From Mesorhizobium sp. BR1-1-16 (GTDB lineage: Bacteria; Pseudomonadota; Alphaproteobacteria; Rhizobiales; Kaistiaceae): 64,000 nucleotides of DNA. Shown in pieces: positions 1 to 9,701 of this stretch (position 1 is its first letter; each line of letters opens with the position of its first letter). Location: assembly GCF_020165495.1 (NCBI RefSeq), contig NZ_JAIUIE010000009.1, positions 121,058 through 185,057 of the forward strand. The letters run 5' to 3'. The notes below the pieces were generated by a model. It was given only the letters and a program-made list of their open reading frames with translations. It was not told the DNA's origin and did no database searches. The position numbers and the translations under genes were made by a program.

Positions 1-1636
1 GCCATTGTGGCGTCCCGTCCGGGCTTCCGACATCAAAGCGCGCTCCGCCCTGCTGTGCGGTCAGATGGTCGAACAGGGCGGTATTGTTGACGACGCCCGG
101 AAGCCATCGACTTGTCGAATGATGCGACGGATCGGCGATCAGCACGATGTCCCCATGATCGGCGATCGTCTCCATATCGGGCAGGTCGCGCATCATGAAG
201 GTAACCGGCGTAACGACGTGAACCCCGGCCTTTGCGGCCTCGTACTGGATGAGAGGGACCGGGATCGGCTCCGCATCGGCCGAGACTACCTCCAGCGGAC
301 GGTCCGTGCATTGCGGGTTCTCGACATTGGCGAGTTTGACCTCGACCAGTCGCTGCACGATCCGCTCGACGATAGGCGGCAGTTGGGGAGAATTGGGCGC
401 GGCGCCGTAGTAGTAGAAGGCAAGCGGCGCACGATAGGCGGCGACGACGATCATCATGATCAATGCGGCGCGCGGCAGCCAGTTCACGCCCGATATGTCC
501 TTGGCAAAAGCAAGAACACGCACCAGCGCCGTGCCAACACCGATGACGATGGGGAGATAGATGAGGCTACCCTGATAAGGTGTCTTTTCGCCGGATGTCG
601 CCATCGCGCAATAGATGATGACAAGCATGATGTAGTATTGGATCACGCCACGCTGCCTGTACCGCCTCACGCCAGCGAACAGCATCAGATCGATGGCAAT
701 GACAGCGATGCCGAATTTGACAAAATGCCCAAGGGCGGCCTGACCGCCCACACCGAAGAGGTGATAATTCCAGTGGAACGCGGCATCGCCCGGCGTCCGC
801 CAGACATCGGCATAGGTGAAGAGAACGCCGATGATATATATGATTGTCTGCTGTCCCCAGATCAGGGCGAACGGCACCATCATCACGAAATAGGCGACAA
901 TCGCCGGCAGCGCCGCCTTGAGAATGAGCGCGTAATTCTTTCTGTCGTTCAGGCATTGCGTCAGCACGCCGAGACCGAGCGCGATCGACAGCACTGGGAT
1001 GGTCAAGACGACGGCTGACGGCTTGATGATGGTCGTCGCGACAGCGATGGCCGCCAAGCCAATCTTGTCCCGAAGGCTGGCCGTGCGAAAATCGAAGCGG
1101 CAGATGACATGGACCGCGATGGCGAGCATGAGCCCGGACGGCAGATCCGGGCGAAACTCCATGACCATCGCCTGCACAGCGGTCACGAACAGGAAGACAC
1201 CAATGAACAGCGCCCGATCCGGTTCGTTGCCCAGCGGCCTGCTCATCCGCGCCATGAAGACGAGGAAGAGCAGCATCACCCAGCCATTGGCGATGTAGGC
1301 CGCGATCGGTTCGGGCCCGAACAGCCAGAAGCCGAGCATGCCCGTCAGCGTCGTCACCGGCGCGTGCGGCGGATCCGAAATAATCGACCAGATGACGGAT
1401 CTGAGACCGAAGCCGTCGGCGAATCGCAGCCGCACCAGCGCATCCGCGAAATAGTTCACGTCGTCATAGGTCGGAACCATCGCCAGATGCCCCGAGAGGC
1501 GACTGAGCGAGAGATTGACCAGCATCGTGAAGACGAACATCGCGGCGACAGCGCCGATGAGAAACCACGGCTTTTGCTTGTCGCCAGAGCCCGCCGAAAG
1601 AAGCGGCCGGACCGGCGGATGGGTTGCTTCCGACAA
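1..1636 (-). CDS. GT-C family membrane glycosyltransferase, partial (3' end outside window)
   Basis: The frame on the minus strand stays open from about 1663 to the window edge, giving about 545 residues with no stop in the window. Many hydrophobic segments alternate with short loops, as in ArnT/GT39-like enzymes that move sugars from polyprenyl-phosphate carriers in the periplasm. The first loop after TM1 carries an acidic pair (PTYDDVNYF) followed by a PPHAPVTTL stretch, matching the DD/DE and HPP-type motifs at this place in GT-C proteins. No ATG precedes TM1. The TTG at 1636 keeps TM1 whole and has GGGGA six bases upstream. It lies 227 bases downstream of a GT2 gene that could make its lipid-linked donor. 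The acceptor is unknown. Confidence 0.72.
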   Translation of the reverse strand, partial: MSEATHPPVRPLLSAGSGDKQKPWFLIGAVAAMFVFTMLVNLSLSRLSGHLAMVPTYDDVNYFADALVRLRFADGFGLRSVIWSIISDPPHAPVTTLTGMLGFWLFGPEPIAAYIANGWVMLLFLVFMARMSRPLGNEPDRALFIGVFLFVTAVQAMVMEFRPDLPSGLMLAIAVHVICRFDFRTASLRDKIGLAAIAVATTIIKPSAVVLTIPVLSIALGLGVLTQCLNDRKNYALILKAALPAIVAYFVMMVPFALIWGQQTIIYIIGVLFTYADVWRTPGDAAFHWNYHLFGVGGQAALGHFVKFGIAVIAIDLMLFAGVRRYRQRGVIQYYIMLVIIYCAMATSGEKTPYQGSLIYLPIVIGVGTALVRVLAFAKDISGVNWLPRAALIMMIVVAAYRAPLAFYYYGAAPNSPQLPPIVERIVQRLVEVKLANVENPQCTDRPLEVVSADAEPIPVPLIQYEAAKAGVHVVTPVTFMMRDLPDMETIADHGDIVLIADPSHHSTSRWLPGVVNNTALFDHLTAQQGGARFDVGSPDGTPQW

Positions 1637-1863
1637 TTTTAGTCCCCGATCAACCGCGCTGGATCATCTCCCGGACGGCTCAACTCCAAGACATCCAGCC
1701 TCATCCCCACAGAGAGGCGGCACTGCAGATCGCGAGCTTATGGCCGAAGTCCGTCAGATGCGCCAGAGACCGGCGGGAGTGCTCAATAAGAATTCCAGCA
1801 CCCCTGGCTGCCCGGCATCGCGACGTTGCAGAGATCGACACGGAGGGCCCGACCGGCGCAGGA

Positions 1864-2829
1864 CTAGGTCCGCTCATGCGCTCGGTAGACCTCATCGATG
1901 ATGAACAGCGGCCGCTGTTTCGTCTCCAGATAGAGGCGTCCGAGATATTCACCAATGATGCCGAGCACGAAGAGCTGGATGCCGCCGATCAGGAAGACCG
2001 CCGACAGCAGACTGGTCCAACCGGCGACCGTGTGCCCTGTAAACCAGGAGACGAGCGTATACAGGATAGCAAAGCCGCTGACGATCGACGCCACGAGGCC
2101 GGTGAAACTTGCGATACGGAGGGGCAGTATCGAGAAGCTGGTGATCGCGTCCACGGCGAAGCGGATCATCTTCCTCACCGGATAGCCGCTCGTTCCCGCG
2201 AAACGCGCCTCGCGATCATAAGAAATGGCGATCTGACGGAAGCCAATCCAGCTGACGAGGCCGCGCGTAAAGCGGTAGCGCTCCGGCATGGTGTTCAGGA
2301 TGTCGCAGACGCGGCGTGTTATCAGGCGGAAATCGCCGGTATCGGCGGGAATATCGACATCGGCCAGCCGGCGCAGCCCACGATAAAACGCCTTGGCCGT
2401 ACCGCGCTTGAACGCGGTCTCACCGGCGCGGGTCCGGCGTTGGCCATAGACGACATCGGCCTTCTCGGCTTCCATGGCCTGGAGCATGGCGGCGAGCAGT
2501 TCCGGTGGATCCTGCAGATCGGCGTCGATGATGAGGATATGGGCACCGCGGCAAAGCTTCAGCCCAGCGCAGAGTGCGAGCTGGTGGCCGAAATTGCGCG
2601 ACAGACGGACAGCCACCACATGCGGGTCCTCGGCCGCGATGCGGCGCGCGATCTCAAAAGTGCTATCGCGCGAGCCGTCATCGACGATGATGATCTCGTA
2701 ATCGTCGCCGGCGACAATCCGTGCGGCATCAGAGGCCCGGCGGTGAAACGCTTCGAGACACGCTTCCTCATTATAGGCCGGCGCCACCACCGAAAAGCGG
2801 GGGCCTTCGACCGTGTGCTCTGATGCCAT
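1864..2829 (-). CDS. GT2 family glycosyltransferase (polyprenyl-phosphate sugar synthase-like)
   Basis: A 321-residue protein with an N-terminal GT-A domain: FSVVAPAYNEE opens the fold, EIIIVDDGSRD is the nucleotide-sugar DD motif, and IIDADLQDPPE carries the DxD. Two C-terminal hydrophobic segments (ILPLRIASFTGLVASI and LSAVFLIGGIQLFVLG) anchor it in the inner membrane, as in GtrB/DPM1-like synthases that load a sugar onto undecaprenyl phosphate. The start at 2829 (MASEHTVEG) places the fold at the N terminus and has GGTGAG upstream; a longer start would add a poorly conserved 26-residue leader. The membrane glycosyltransferase downstream on the same strand is the likely user of its product. 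Confidence 0.85.
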   Translation of the reverse strand: MASEHTVEGPRFSVVAPAYNEEACLEAFHRRASDAARIVAGDDYEIIIVDDGSRDSTFEIARRIAAEDPHVVAVRLSRNFGHQLALCAGLKLCRGAHILIIDADLQDPPELLAAMLQAMEAEKADVVYGQRRTRAGETAFKRGTAKAFYRGLRRLADVDIPADTGDFRLITRRVCDILNTMPERYRFTRGLVSWIGFRQIAISYDREARFAGTSGYPVRKMIRFAVDAITSFSILPLRIASFTGLVASIVSGFAILYTLVSWFTGHTVAGWTSLLSAVFLIGGIQLFVLGIIGEYLGRLYLETKQRPLFIIDEVYRAHERT

Positions 2830-3020
2830 CTGGATCTCACCCAACAGACTGTGGTGGGCAAGGAGCCCGATGACGGAACTTGCAGCGGCGCACGCCACAC
2901 ACAACATAGCAATTCGGACGCGTGGCCTCTCTCAATCACGCGCCCGTGAAGCGATCTAGCATTCGCGGATAGCGCGGTGCAAGGTGGCGAAAAGAGACGA
3001 GAACTGCGGAGCGAAGACCC

Positions 3021-3521
3021 ATGAGCGTTTCGGAAACCGGAATGTATGCGATCGGCGAGGTGTTCGATCCCGTGCGTGAGCCGGAGCTGTTTTCCGGCGT
3101 CCTCGGCAAGCGGATCCTGGCCTTCATCGTCGATGTCCTGCTGCTCGGCATTTTCGAGTTGCTGGCGGTTCTCGTCGTGTTCGCGCTTGGCCTGCTGACA
3201 TTCGGCGTCGCGTGGTTTCTGTTCGCCCTGCCCTTCTTCGCCATCGTCGCCGTGCTCTATGTCGCGCTGACCCTGGGCGGCCCGAATGCCGGCACGCCCG
3301 GAATGCGCCTCGCCGGTCTCGCAATCAGGGCGACCGATGGCAGCCGCATCGGCTTCTTCATCGCCGCCGCGCATGTCATTCTCTATTGGGTATCGATCTC
3401 GCTGCTGACGCCCTTCATCCTGCTGATCGGCCTTTTTTCCAACCGCAAGCGCCTGCTTCATGACATGCTGCTCTCTACAGTCATCATGAATCGCGATCCG
3501 CTGAAACGCAGCCGTCGGTGA
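3021..3521 (+). CDS. RDD family membrane protein
   Basis: A 166-residue protein. The RDD signature residues appear in GKRILAFIVDVLL (Arg and Asp of the first helix) and in LLHDMLLSTVIMN near the end. Three to four hydrophobic stretches lie between them, and the loop GTPGMRLAGLAIRATDG is typical of the family. RDD proteins are small inner-membrane proteins of mostly unknown function, some linked to ion transport. GGAGCGAAGA precedes the ATG. The gene stands between a divergent GT2 gene and bpt, with 79 bases to bpt, so it may share a transcript with bpt. Confidence 0.85.
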   Translation: MSVSETGMYAIGEVFDPVREPELFSGVLGKRILAFIVDVLLLGIFELLAVLVVFALGLLTFGVAWFLFALPFFAIVAVLYVALTLGGPNAGTPGMRLAGLAIRATDGSRIGFFIAAAHVILYWVSISLLTPFILLIGLFSNRKRLLHDMLLSTVIMNRDPLKRSRR

Positions 3522-3600
3522 ACCGCGCAATGGGTGTCAGGGCTGAGACGCCGGCCGATCATCGTTCCTGTGCAGCCGAGCCGCGACGGTCTTTCGCCCG

Positions 3601-4353
3601 ATGACGCATCATCAGACCGACACACCGCAGTTCTTCCTGACCGCGCCTTCGCCCTGTCCCTATCTGCCGGGGCAAATGGAGCGGAAGGTGTTCACGCATC
3701 TCGTCGGCGCACGCGCGTCCGCGCTCAATGAGATCCTGACCCAAGGCGGCTTCCGGCGCAGCCAGAACATCGCCTATCGGCCGGCCTGCGAAACCTGCAA
3801 GGCCTGCATCTCGGTCCGCGTTCCGGTCGATCGCTTCCGGCCGGGCAAGAGCTTTCGCCGCGTCATCGACAAGAACCGCGACGTCATCGGCACGCGTGTT
3901 GATCCGGCCCCAACCTCGGACCAGTATTCGTTGTTCCGGGCCTATCTCGATGCGCGCCATTCCGAAGGCGGCATGGCCGACATGACGGTGCTCGACTATG
4001 CGATGATGGTCGAGGACACGCATGTCGAGACCATGCTGATCGAATATCGCTTTCGCGGACCCGACAGCGCGATCACCGGTGCCGGCGACGGACCACTGAT
4101 CGGCACGGCGCTGACGGATGTGCTCTCGGATGGGCTGTCGATGGTCTATTCGTTCTATGAGCCCGATTATATTGACCGCTCGCTGGGCACCTTCATGATC
4201 CTCGATCATATCGCGCGAGCGCGGAAGATGGGGCTGCCCTATGTCTATCTCGGCTATTGGGTCGCCGGCTCGCGCAAGATGGCCTACAAGGCGCGCTTCC
4301 AGCCGCAGGAGCATCTCGGCGCGCAGGGCTGGGAACCGGCAGCCAGGCCCTGA
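3601..4353 (+). CDS. bpt: Aspartate/glutamate leucyltransferase Bpt
   Basis: A 250-residue protein of the ATE1-like family. Its N-terminal region reads [15 protein letters not shown], then [14 protein letters not shown] and [12 protein letters not shown], with cysteines at 19, 63, 66 and 69. The C-terminal acyltransferase half contains [17 protein letters not shown]. Bpt moves leucine from Leu-tRNA to proteins beginning with Asp or Glu and so marks them for ClpS/ClpAP degradation in the cytoplasm. Length and motifs match full-length proteobacterial Bpt. The gene converges with parC, with 26 bases between stop codons. Confidence 0.95.
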   Translation: MTHHQTDTPQFFLTAPSPCPYLPGQMERKVFTHLVGARASALNEILTQGGFRRSQNIAYRPACETCKACISVRVPVDRFRPGKSFRRVIDKNRDVIGTRVDPAPTSDQYSLFRAYLDARHSEGGMADMTVLDYAMMVEDTHVETMLIEYRFRGPDSAITGAGDGPLIGTALTDVLSDGLSMVYSFYEPDYIDRSLGTFMILDHIARARKMGLPYVYLGYWVAGSRKMAYKARFQPQEHLGAQGWEPAARP

Positions 4354-4379
4354 AAGCCGCGCCGCAGGCGATTGACCGA

Positions 4380-6638
4380 TCAGGGAATGGCGGGCGTACC
4401 GAAGGCGTTGGTCTTCGGGAAGCGATCCGGTGGCAACCGTCCAGCCTGGCCGCGATCCGCGACAAAATCCTTCAATTCGTCCATCGACCGCGTATAGAGG
4501 CGGCCGGAGGAATCTTGCCAGGTCAGCCCCTTGTCGCGCGAGAAGACGCGGATATCAGCCGGCCCGCCATCGCGATAGCGCTGCAACCGCACGCCCTTGC
4601 CACGCGACATCTCCGGCACCTGCTCGAGCGGGAATGCCAGGAACTTCCTGTTCTTGCCGATGATCGCGACCATGTCGCCGCTGGCATCGACGCAGAGCGC
4701 CGCCTCCGCGGTGCCGTCGACGTTCAGCACCTGCTTCCCCTTGCGGGTATTGGCGATGATTTCGGTCTCGGCCACGACGAAGCCGTAACCCTCGCTGGAG
4801 GCAACCAGCAGCTTACGGCCTGGCTTGTGAACGAAGACCGAGATGATGTCCTGCTCGTTGTCCATGTCGACCATGAGGCGGATCGGCTCGCCATGGCCAC
4901 GCCCACCCGGCAGCTTGTCGGCGCCGAGCGTGTAAAAACGCCCGCCGGTCGAGAAGACGAGGATCTTGTCCGTCGTCTCGGCATGCAGCGCGAATTTGAG
5001 GCTGTCATCGGTCTTGAAGGTCAGCGTCGAGAGATCGCCGATATGGCCCTTCAGCCCGCGGATCCAGCCTTTCTCCGAAACCACGACCGTGATCGGCTCG
5101 CGCTCGATCATCGCCTGCTGCAGATCTTCGACATCATGCGTCGGCGCATCGGCGAAATCGGTGCGGCGCTTGCCGAGCGGCGTCTCCGGCCCGAACGTCT
5201 TGCGGATCTCGCCGATCTGCCAGGCGATCGTCTTCCACTGCTTACCTTCGGAGGCCATCAGGGCATCGATCTGCGCGAGTTCCTCGGAGAGATTGGCATG
5301 CTCGCGGCGCAGCTCCATCTCCTCGAGCTTGCGCAGCGAGCGGAGCCGCATGTTGAGGATCGCTTCAGCCTGGACATCCGTGAGCTCGAAAGTCCGCATC
5401 AGCTCGGCCTTCGGCTCGTCCTCCTCGCGGATGATGCGGATCACCTCGTCGAGATTGAGATAGGCGATGATATAGCCGCCGAGCACCTCGAGGCGCTTGC
5501 GGATCTGCTCCTGGCGGAAGGCCGACCGGCGCAGCAGCACTTCGCGGCGATGATCGAGCCATTCGCGCAGCACGTCGCCAAGGCTCATGACCTTGGGCAC
5601 GATGCCCTTCGAGAGCACGTTCATATTGAGCGAAATGCGGCTTTCGAGATCACTGAGCTTGAACAGCGATTCCATCAACAGCGTCGCATCGACCGTGCGA
5701 GCGCGCGGCTCCAGCACGACGCGAATGTCCTCGGCCGATTCATCGCGCACGTCGACGAGAAGCGGCACGCGCTTCGTCTGGACGAGCTCGGCCAGCTTCT
5801 CGATCAGGCGCGACTTCTGCACCTGATAGGGAATCTCGGTGACGACGATCAGATAGGTGCCGCGCCCCTGGTCTTCGACATGCCATTTCGCGCGGACACG
5901 AAATCCGCCACGACCGGTGCGATATGCCTCCGCGATCGTGGCCTGCTCATCGATGATGGTGCCGCCGGTTGGAAAGTCGGGGCCTTTCACATGCTGCATC
6001 AGCGCGGCGACGTCGCTGTCCGGCTGATTGATGAGCATGATCGCCGCATCGCAGAGCTCGGCGACATTGTGCGGCGGGATCGACGTCGCCATGCCCACGG
6101 CAATGCCGGAAGAGCCGTTGGCGAGCAGGTTCGGAAAATTGCCCGGCAGGACGATTGGCTCGCTATCCTCGCCGTCATAGGTTTCGCGGAAATCGACGGC
6201 ATTCTCATCGATACCCTCCAAAAGGAGGGCCGCGACCTCGGTCATGCGCGTCTCGGTGTAGCGCATGGCCGCGGCGCTATCGCCGTCGACATTGCCGAAA
6301 TTCCCCTGGCCGTCGACGAGGGGAAAGCGGACGGCGAAATCCTGTGCGAGGCGCACCAGCGCGTCATAGACGGACTGGTCGCCATGCGGGTGATATTTGC
6401 CGATGACATCGCCGACGACGCGGGCCGACTTCTTGAACCCGGCGTCCGGATCGAGGCGAAGCTGTCGCATCGCATAGAGGATGCGGCGATGGACCGGCTT
6501 CAGGCCATCGCGGGCGTCCGGCAGCGCTCGGTGCATGATGGTCGAAAGGGCATAAGCGAGATAGCGCTGCTCAAGCGCCTCGCGCAGATTGATGCCTTCG
6601 ATGTCGCCGCCGCCAGGCGGAATCAATGCTTTGCCCAT
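4380..6638 (-). CDS. parC: DNA topoisomerase IV subunit A
   Basis: A 752-residue ParC, which pairs with ParE to decatenate daughter chromosomes. The N-terminal breakage-reunion domain starts near [20 protein letters not shown]. The catalytic tyrosine is Y127 in [10 protein letters not shown]. The quinolone-binding segment is [10 protein letters not shown], where the usual serine is Gln88. A central coiled-coil and tower region is followed by a C-terminal beta-pinwheel with repeats such as [10 protein letters not shown] and [10 protein letters not shown]. The [14 protein letters not shown] terminus and the short C-terminal domain distinguish it from GyrA. It is transcribed alone, with puuE 89 bases upstream on the same strand. 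Confidence 0.95.
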   Translation of the reverse strand: MGKALIPPGGGDIEGINLREALEQRYLAYALSTIMHRALPDARDGLKPVHRRILYAMRQLRLDPDAGFKKSARVVGDVIGKYHPHGDQSVYDALVRLAQDFAVRFPLVDGQGNFGNVDGDSAAAMRYTETRMTEVAALLLEGIDENAVDFRETYDGEDSEPIVLPGNFPNLLANGSSGIAVGMATSIPPHNVAELCDAAIMLINQPDSDVAALMQHVKGPDFPTGGTIIDEQATIAEAYRTGRGGFRVRAKWHVEDQGRGTYLIVVTEIPYQVQKSRLIEKLAELVQTKRVPLLVDVRDESAEDIRVVLEPRARTVDATLLMESLFKLSDLESRISLNMNVLSKGIVPKVMSLGDVLREWLDHRREVLLRRSAFRQEQIRKRLEVLGGYIIAYLNLDEVIRIIREEDEPKAELMRTFELTDVQAEAILNMRLRSLRKLEEMELRREHANLSEELAQIDALMASEGKQWKTIAWQIGEIRKTFGPETPLGKRRTDFADAPTHDVEDLQQAMIEREPITVVVSEKGWIRGLKGHIGDLSTLTFKTDDSLKFALHAETTDKILVFSTGGRFYTLGADKLPGGRGHGEPIRLMVDMDNEQDIISVFVHKPGRKLLVASSEGYGFVVAETEIIANTRKGKQVLNVDGTAEAALCVDASGDMVAIIGKNRKFLAFPLEQVPEMSRGKGVRLQRYRDGGPADIRVFSRDKGLTWQDSSGRLYTRSMDELKDFVADRGQAGRLPPDRFPKTNAFGTPAIP

Positions 6639-6700
6639 CTCTGAGGGAAGTACCCTCCAAAAGCCCGCGATTCAAGGAAAACGGGCCAAACGGCCTTGAT

Positions 6701-6722
6701 GCGCCTCCCTGGACCGAGGCGC
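6701..6722 (-). terminator. Hairpin downstream of puuE, possible terminator
   Basis: GCGCCTC (6701-6707) pairs perfectly with GAGGCGC (6716-6722) around an eight-base loop, six bases past the puuE stop. No T-run follows on the minus strand, so it is at best a weak or Rho-assisted terminator between puuE and parC. Confidence 0.35.
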
Positions 6723-6727
6723 GCCGC

Positions 6728-7639
6728 TCAGGCCGGCTTGTGATGCGCGTGCCAGTGCCAGGCGACGTCGATGCGCCGCGGGATCCAGACCTTCTCCTTT
6801 GACGCGACATAGTCAACGAAGCGGGCGAGCGCCTGTGCGCGCGCCGGTCGGCCGACCAGCCGGCAATGGAGACCGACGCTCAGCATCTTCGGCGCGCCCT
6901 GCTCGCCTTCCTCATAGAGCGCGTCGAACGCATCCTTGAGATAGGTGAAAAACTGGTCGCCGGAATTGAACCCTTGCGGCGTCGCGAAGCGCATGTCGTT
7001 GGTGTCGAGCGTATAGGGGATGATCAGATGCGGCCCGTGCGGCCCGGCGACCCAGAACGGCAGATCGTCCGAATAATTGTCGGACGTATAGAGGAAGCCG
7101 CCCTCCTCCATCAGCAGCCGCAGCGTGTTGTCCGATGGCTTGCCCTGATAGAAGCCGAGCGGCCGCGAGCCGGTGATCTCGGTATGGATGCGGATGGCAT
7201 CATGGATATGCCGACGTTCCTCGGCCTCCGGGAAATCCTTGTATTCGAGCCAGCGGAGACCGTGGCTCGCCAATTCCCAATCCGCCTCCTTCATCGCCGC
7301 GACCGCTTCGGGATTACGCGCCATGGCGAGCGTCACGCCATAGCAGGTGACCGGGATGCCGCGGCTTGAGAACAGCCGCCACAGCCGCCAGAAGCCGGCT
7401 CGCGAACCGTACTCGTAGATCGATTCCATATTGAGGTTGCGCTGGCCGGGCCAGGGCTGCGCGCCGACGATCTCCGACAGCAGCGATTCCGAAGCCTTGT
7501 CGCCATCAAGGATCGAGCTCTCGCCGCCTTCCTCGTAATTGACGACGAACTGCACCGCGATATTGGCGCCGCCCGGCCATTTCGGATCGGGCGGGTTGCG
7601 GCCATAGCCGATGAGATCGCGCGGAGTGGGTGTCGTCAT
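6728..7639 (-). CDS. puuE: Allantoinase PuuE, polysaccharide-deacetylase type
   Basis: A 303-residue protein with the PuuE pattern: DLIGYGRNPPDPKWPGGA, then VQFVVNYEEGGE, and NMESIYEYGSRAGFWRLWRL. It belongs to the NodB-fold hydrolases and opens (S)-allantoin to allantoate in purine catabolism. The C-terminal MLSVGLHCRLVGRPAR segment carries a conserved His. No other urate or allantoin gene is nearby, so the assignment rests on sequence alone. The start at 7639 (MTTPTPRDLIGYG) fits the family. Confidence 0.9.
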   Translation of the reverse strand: MTTPTPRDLIGYGRNPPDPKWPGGANIAVQFVVNYEEGGESSILDGDKASESLLSEIVGAQPWPGQRNLNMESIYEYGSRAGFWRLWRLFSSRGIPVTCYGVTLAMARNPEAVAAMKEADWELASHGLRWLEYKDFPEAEERRHIHDAIRIHTEITGSRPLGFYQGKPSDNTLRLLMEEGGFLYTSDNYSDDLPFWVAGPHGPHLIIPYTLDTNDMRFATPQGFNSGDQFFTYLKDAFDALYEEGEQGAPKMLSVGLHCRLVGRPARAQALARFVDYVASKEKVWIPRRIDVAWHWHAHHKPA

Positions 7640-7819
7640 GAGGCGCTCGCTGTCGAGATCGGATTGACCCGGAGTGGACCAGAGCAGGCCGTCCGCCGCA
7701 AGGCGGTCCGCGTCGGCGAACCTGCTCCGGGACGCCGCGCTTTACGAGTGGTTAACCTTCGACGCGCAAATTTAAGGGGATGAGAACCGCGGCTCAACCC
7801 GCGACGAGGGAGACGGCAG

Positions 7820-8035
7820 ATGCAGCATGCCCCGCGCGAGTTTGAGGCCGAAACACTGGCCGCCGACGATCCTCGTTTCGTCGCCGCGCTCGATCTGCAG
7901 ATCGCCCAGATGCGCCGCGTGCTCACCCTGATGGCGCCATCGAGCGGCGCGGAAGCACTGCGCGCCATGCGCGACGCCTTCCCTGACTCGTCATTCGGCG
8001 AGCGCGCCATGGCCGTCGCCGGCATCCGCGACTGA
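7820..8035 (+). CDS. Small hypothetical protein, 71 aa
   Basis: A short ORF beginning MQHAPREFEAETL with GAGGGAGA placed well upstream of the ATG, ending ERAMAVAGIRD. The composition is mixed alpha-helical with no membrane segment or signal peptide. The helix around EALRAMRDAFPDSSFGERA resembles small uncharacterised alphaproteobacterial proteins. It is isolated between a divergent puuE and a convergent aldehyde dehydrogenase. A good ribosome-binding site and a normal codon pattern favour a real gene; function unknown. Confidence 0.6.
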   Translation: MQHAPREFEAETLAADDPRFVAALDLQIAQMRRVLTLMAPSSGAEALRAMRDAFPDSSFGERAMAVAGIRD

Positions 8036-8091
8036 CCTCACCGAAATTCCTCGATCGGCGCCCTGCGGCGTCGACCGAACTCCATGTGTGA

Positions 8092-8115
8092 GGGGCGGCC
8101 GCAACGGACCGCCCC
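8092..8115. terminator. Hairpin between convergent genes
   Basis: GGGGCGG (8092-8098) pairs with CCGCCCC (8109-8115). It lies between the convergent stops of the small ORF (8035) and the aldehyde dehydrogenase (8125). Neither strand has a clear T-run, so it may act as a weak two-way terminator or mRNA end protector. Confidence 0.4.
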
Positions 8116-8124
8116 AAATGCTCT

Positions 8125-9561
8125 CTACGGCTGCGTGTAGGCCGTCTTGACGGTCGTGAAGAACTCGACCGCATACTTGCCCTGCTCGCGCGGGCCGTAG
8201 CTCGAACCCTTCCGCCCGCCGAACGGCACGTGATAATCGACGCCCGCCGTCGGCAGGTTGACCATCACCATGCCGGCCTCGGCATTGCGCTTGAAGTGCG
8301 AGGCGTGCTTGAGGCTGGTCGTCACGATGCCGGCCGAAAGGCCGAACGGCGTATCGTTGGCGACCGCGAGCGCTTCCTCGTAATCCTTGACCTTGATGAC
8401 GCTGGCGACCGGGCCGAACACTTCTTCCTTGTTGATGCGCATCTCCGGCGTGGTACCGGTGAAGAGCGTCGGCTCTAGGAAGAAGCCGGGATTGTCGCGC
8501 TCGATCCGGTTGCCGCCGACGGCGAGCGTGCCGCCCTCATCCTTGGCGATCTGGATGTAACGCTCGTCCTGGTCAAGCTGGCTCTGGTCAACGACCGGGC
8601 CGATATGCGTGCCCTGCTTGATCGCGTCGTCGACGACGAGATCCTTCATGCGCTTGGCCATCGCCTCCACATACTGGTCGTGGATCTTCTCGGTGACGAT
8701 GAGGCGCGAGGACGCCGTGCAGCGCTGGCCGGTCGAGAAGAAGGCGCTGTTGACGGTCGATTCGACCGCGACCTTGAGGTCGGCGTCATCGAGCACGATG
8801 GTCGGGTTCTTGCCGCCCATTTCGAGCTGGAACTTGCGCATCACGGCGATCGAGGCCTCGGCGACCTTCTTGCCGGTTCCGACCGAGCCGGTGAAGGAAA
8901 GCGCGTTGACCTTCGGCGATTCGAGGATCGCCTGGCCGACGACCGAGCCGCGTCCCATCACGAGATTGATGACGCCCTTCGGCAGACCGTTGCGGACGAG
9001 GATGTCGACGATGGTCCAGGTGCAGCCCGGAACCAGATCGGCCGGCTTGATCACCACGGTATTGCCGTAGGCGAGCGCCGGCGCAATCTTCCACGCCGGA
9101 ATGGCGATCGGGAAATTCCACGGCGTGATCAGGCCGACGACGCCGACCGGCTCGCGGGTGATGGAAACGTCGATGCCCGGACGCACGCTCGGCAGGATCT
9201 CGCCCGCGAGGCGCAGCGTTTCACCGGCGAAGAAGTGGAAGATCTGCGCGGCGCGCATGGTCTCGCCGATGCCCTCGGGCAGCGTCTTGCCTTCCTCGCG
9301 CGACAGCAGGCGGCCGATCTCTTCCTTGCGGGCGAGGATTTCGTCGCCGGTCGCCTTCAGGATGTCGTGGCGCTGCTGGATGCCCGACTGGGACCAGGTC
9401 TTGAAAGCCAGCTGAGCGGCCTCGATCGCCGCGACCGCATCGGCCGCGGTGCCCTGCGCAAACTCGCCGACGACTTCATTGGTGTTGGAGGGATTGATGT
9501 TGGGGCGCGCATCGCCGGCGACCCATTCGCCGCCGATATAATTCTTGTGCAGTTCGGTCAT
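8125..9561 (-). CDS. Aldehyde dehydrogenase, alpha-ketoglutaric semialdehyde dehydrogenase-like
   Basis: A 478-residue NAD(P)-dependent aldehyde dehydrogenase. Catalytic residues are visible: Asn149 in TPWNFP, Glu247 in FQLEMGGKNP and Cys281 in STGQRCTASSR. The closest pattern is the KGSADH group, which oxidises 2-oxoglutarate semialdehyde to 2-oxoglutarate at the end of the non-phosphorylating pentose and hexarate pathways. This subfamily call is supported by context: an AraD1-type enzyme and a GntR regulator lie upstream on the same strand. The ATG at 9561 is preceded by GAGG. The exact substrate is inferred. Confidence 0.85.
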   Translation of the reverse strand: MTELHKNYIGGEWVAGDARPNINPSNTNEVVGEFAQGTAADAVAAIEAAQLAFKTWSQSGIQQRHDILKATGDEILARKEEIGRLLSREEGKTLPEGIGETMRAAQIFHFFAGETLRLAGEILPSVRPGIDVSITREPVGVVGLITPWNFPIAIPAWKIAPALAYGNTVVIKPADLVPGCTWTIVDILVRNGLPKGVINLVMGRGSVVGQAILESPKVNALSFTGSVGTGKKVAEASIAVMRKFQLEMGGKNPTIVLDDADLKVAVESTVNSAFFSTGQRCTASSRLIVTEKIHDQYVEAMAKRMKDLVVDDAIKQGTHIGPVVDQSQLDQDERYIQIAKDEGGTLAVGGNRIERDNPGFFLEPTLFTGTTPEMRINKEEVFGPVASVIKVKDYEEALAVANDTPFGLSAGIVTTSLKHASHFKRNAEAGMVMVNLPTAGVDYHVPFGGRKGSSYGPREQGKYAVEFFTTVKTAYTQP

Positions 9562-9586
9562 CGCATCCTCGAATGTTTCATGGGGA

Positions 9587-9619
9587 GCGAAGCCGTCCCG
9601 CCGAACGGGATGGCTTCGC
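9587..9619 (-). repeat. Strong inverted repeat in the AraD1-dehydrogenase gap
   Basis: The arms at 9587-9600 and 9606-9619 pair over 14 positions, with one imperfect pair on the minus strand and a five-base loop. It lies between the AraD1 stop (9702) and the dehydrogenase start (9561). A second repeat, ACCGCCC (9689-9695) with GGGCGGT (9707-9713), spans the AraD1 stop codon. Likely roles are mRNA processing, stabilisation or partial termination. Confidence 0.6.
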
Positions 9620-9701
9620 AAGGGATGAGCTGGATCGCGTTGGCGTTCGTTCTAGCGCGCCGGGCCGGCCGGGCCAACCATCGACGCGACCGCCCGCCGA
9701 T

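Noticed and set aside
5..1018. Plus-strand frame of 337 codons at the left edge
   Set aside because: It mirrors the minus-strand GT-C membrane protein, whose hydrophobic segments and motifs are coherent over the same bases.
1637..1863. Possible small gene between the two glycosyltransferase genes
   Set aside because: Short frames here have shadow-like composition and no ribosome-binding site; the gap is treated as non-coding.
4257..6644. 795-codon open frame on the plus strand across parC
   Set aside because: It is fully antisense to parC, whose motifs and codon pattern are clear. The translated product has no domain and an odd His/Asp/Arg-rich composition, as expected from the reverse of GC-rich coding DNA.
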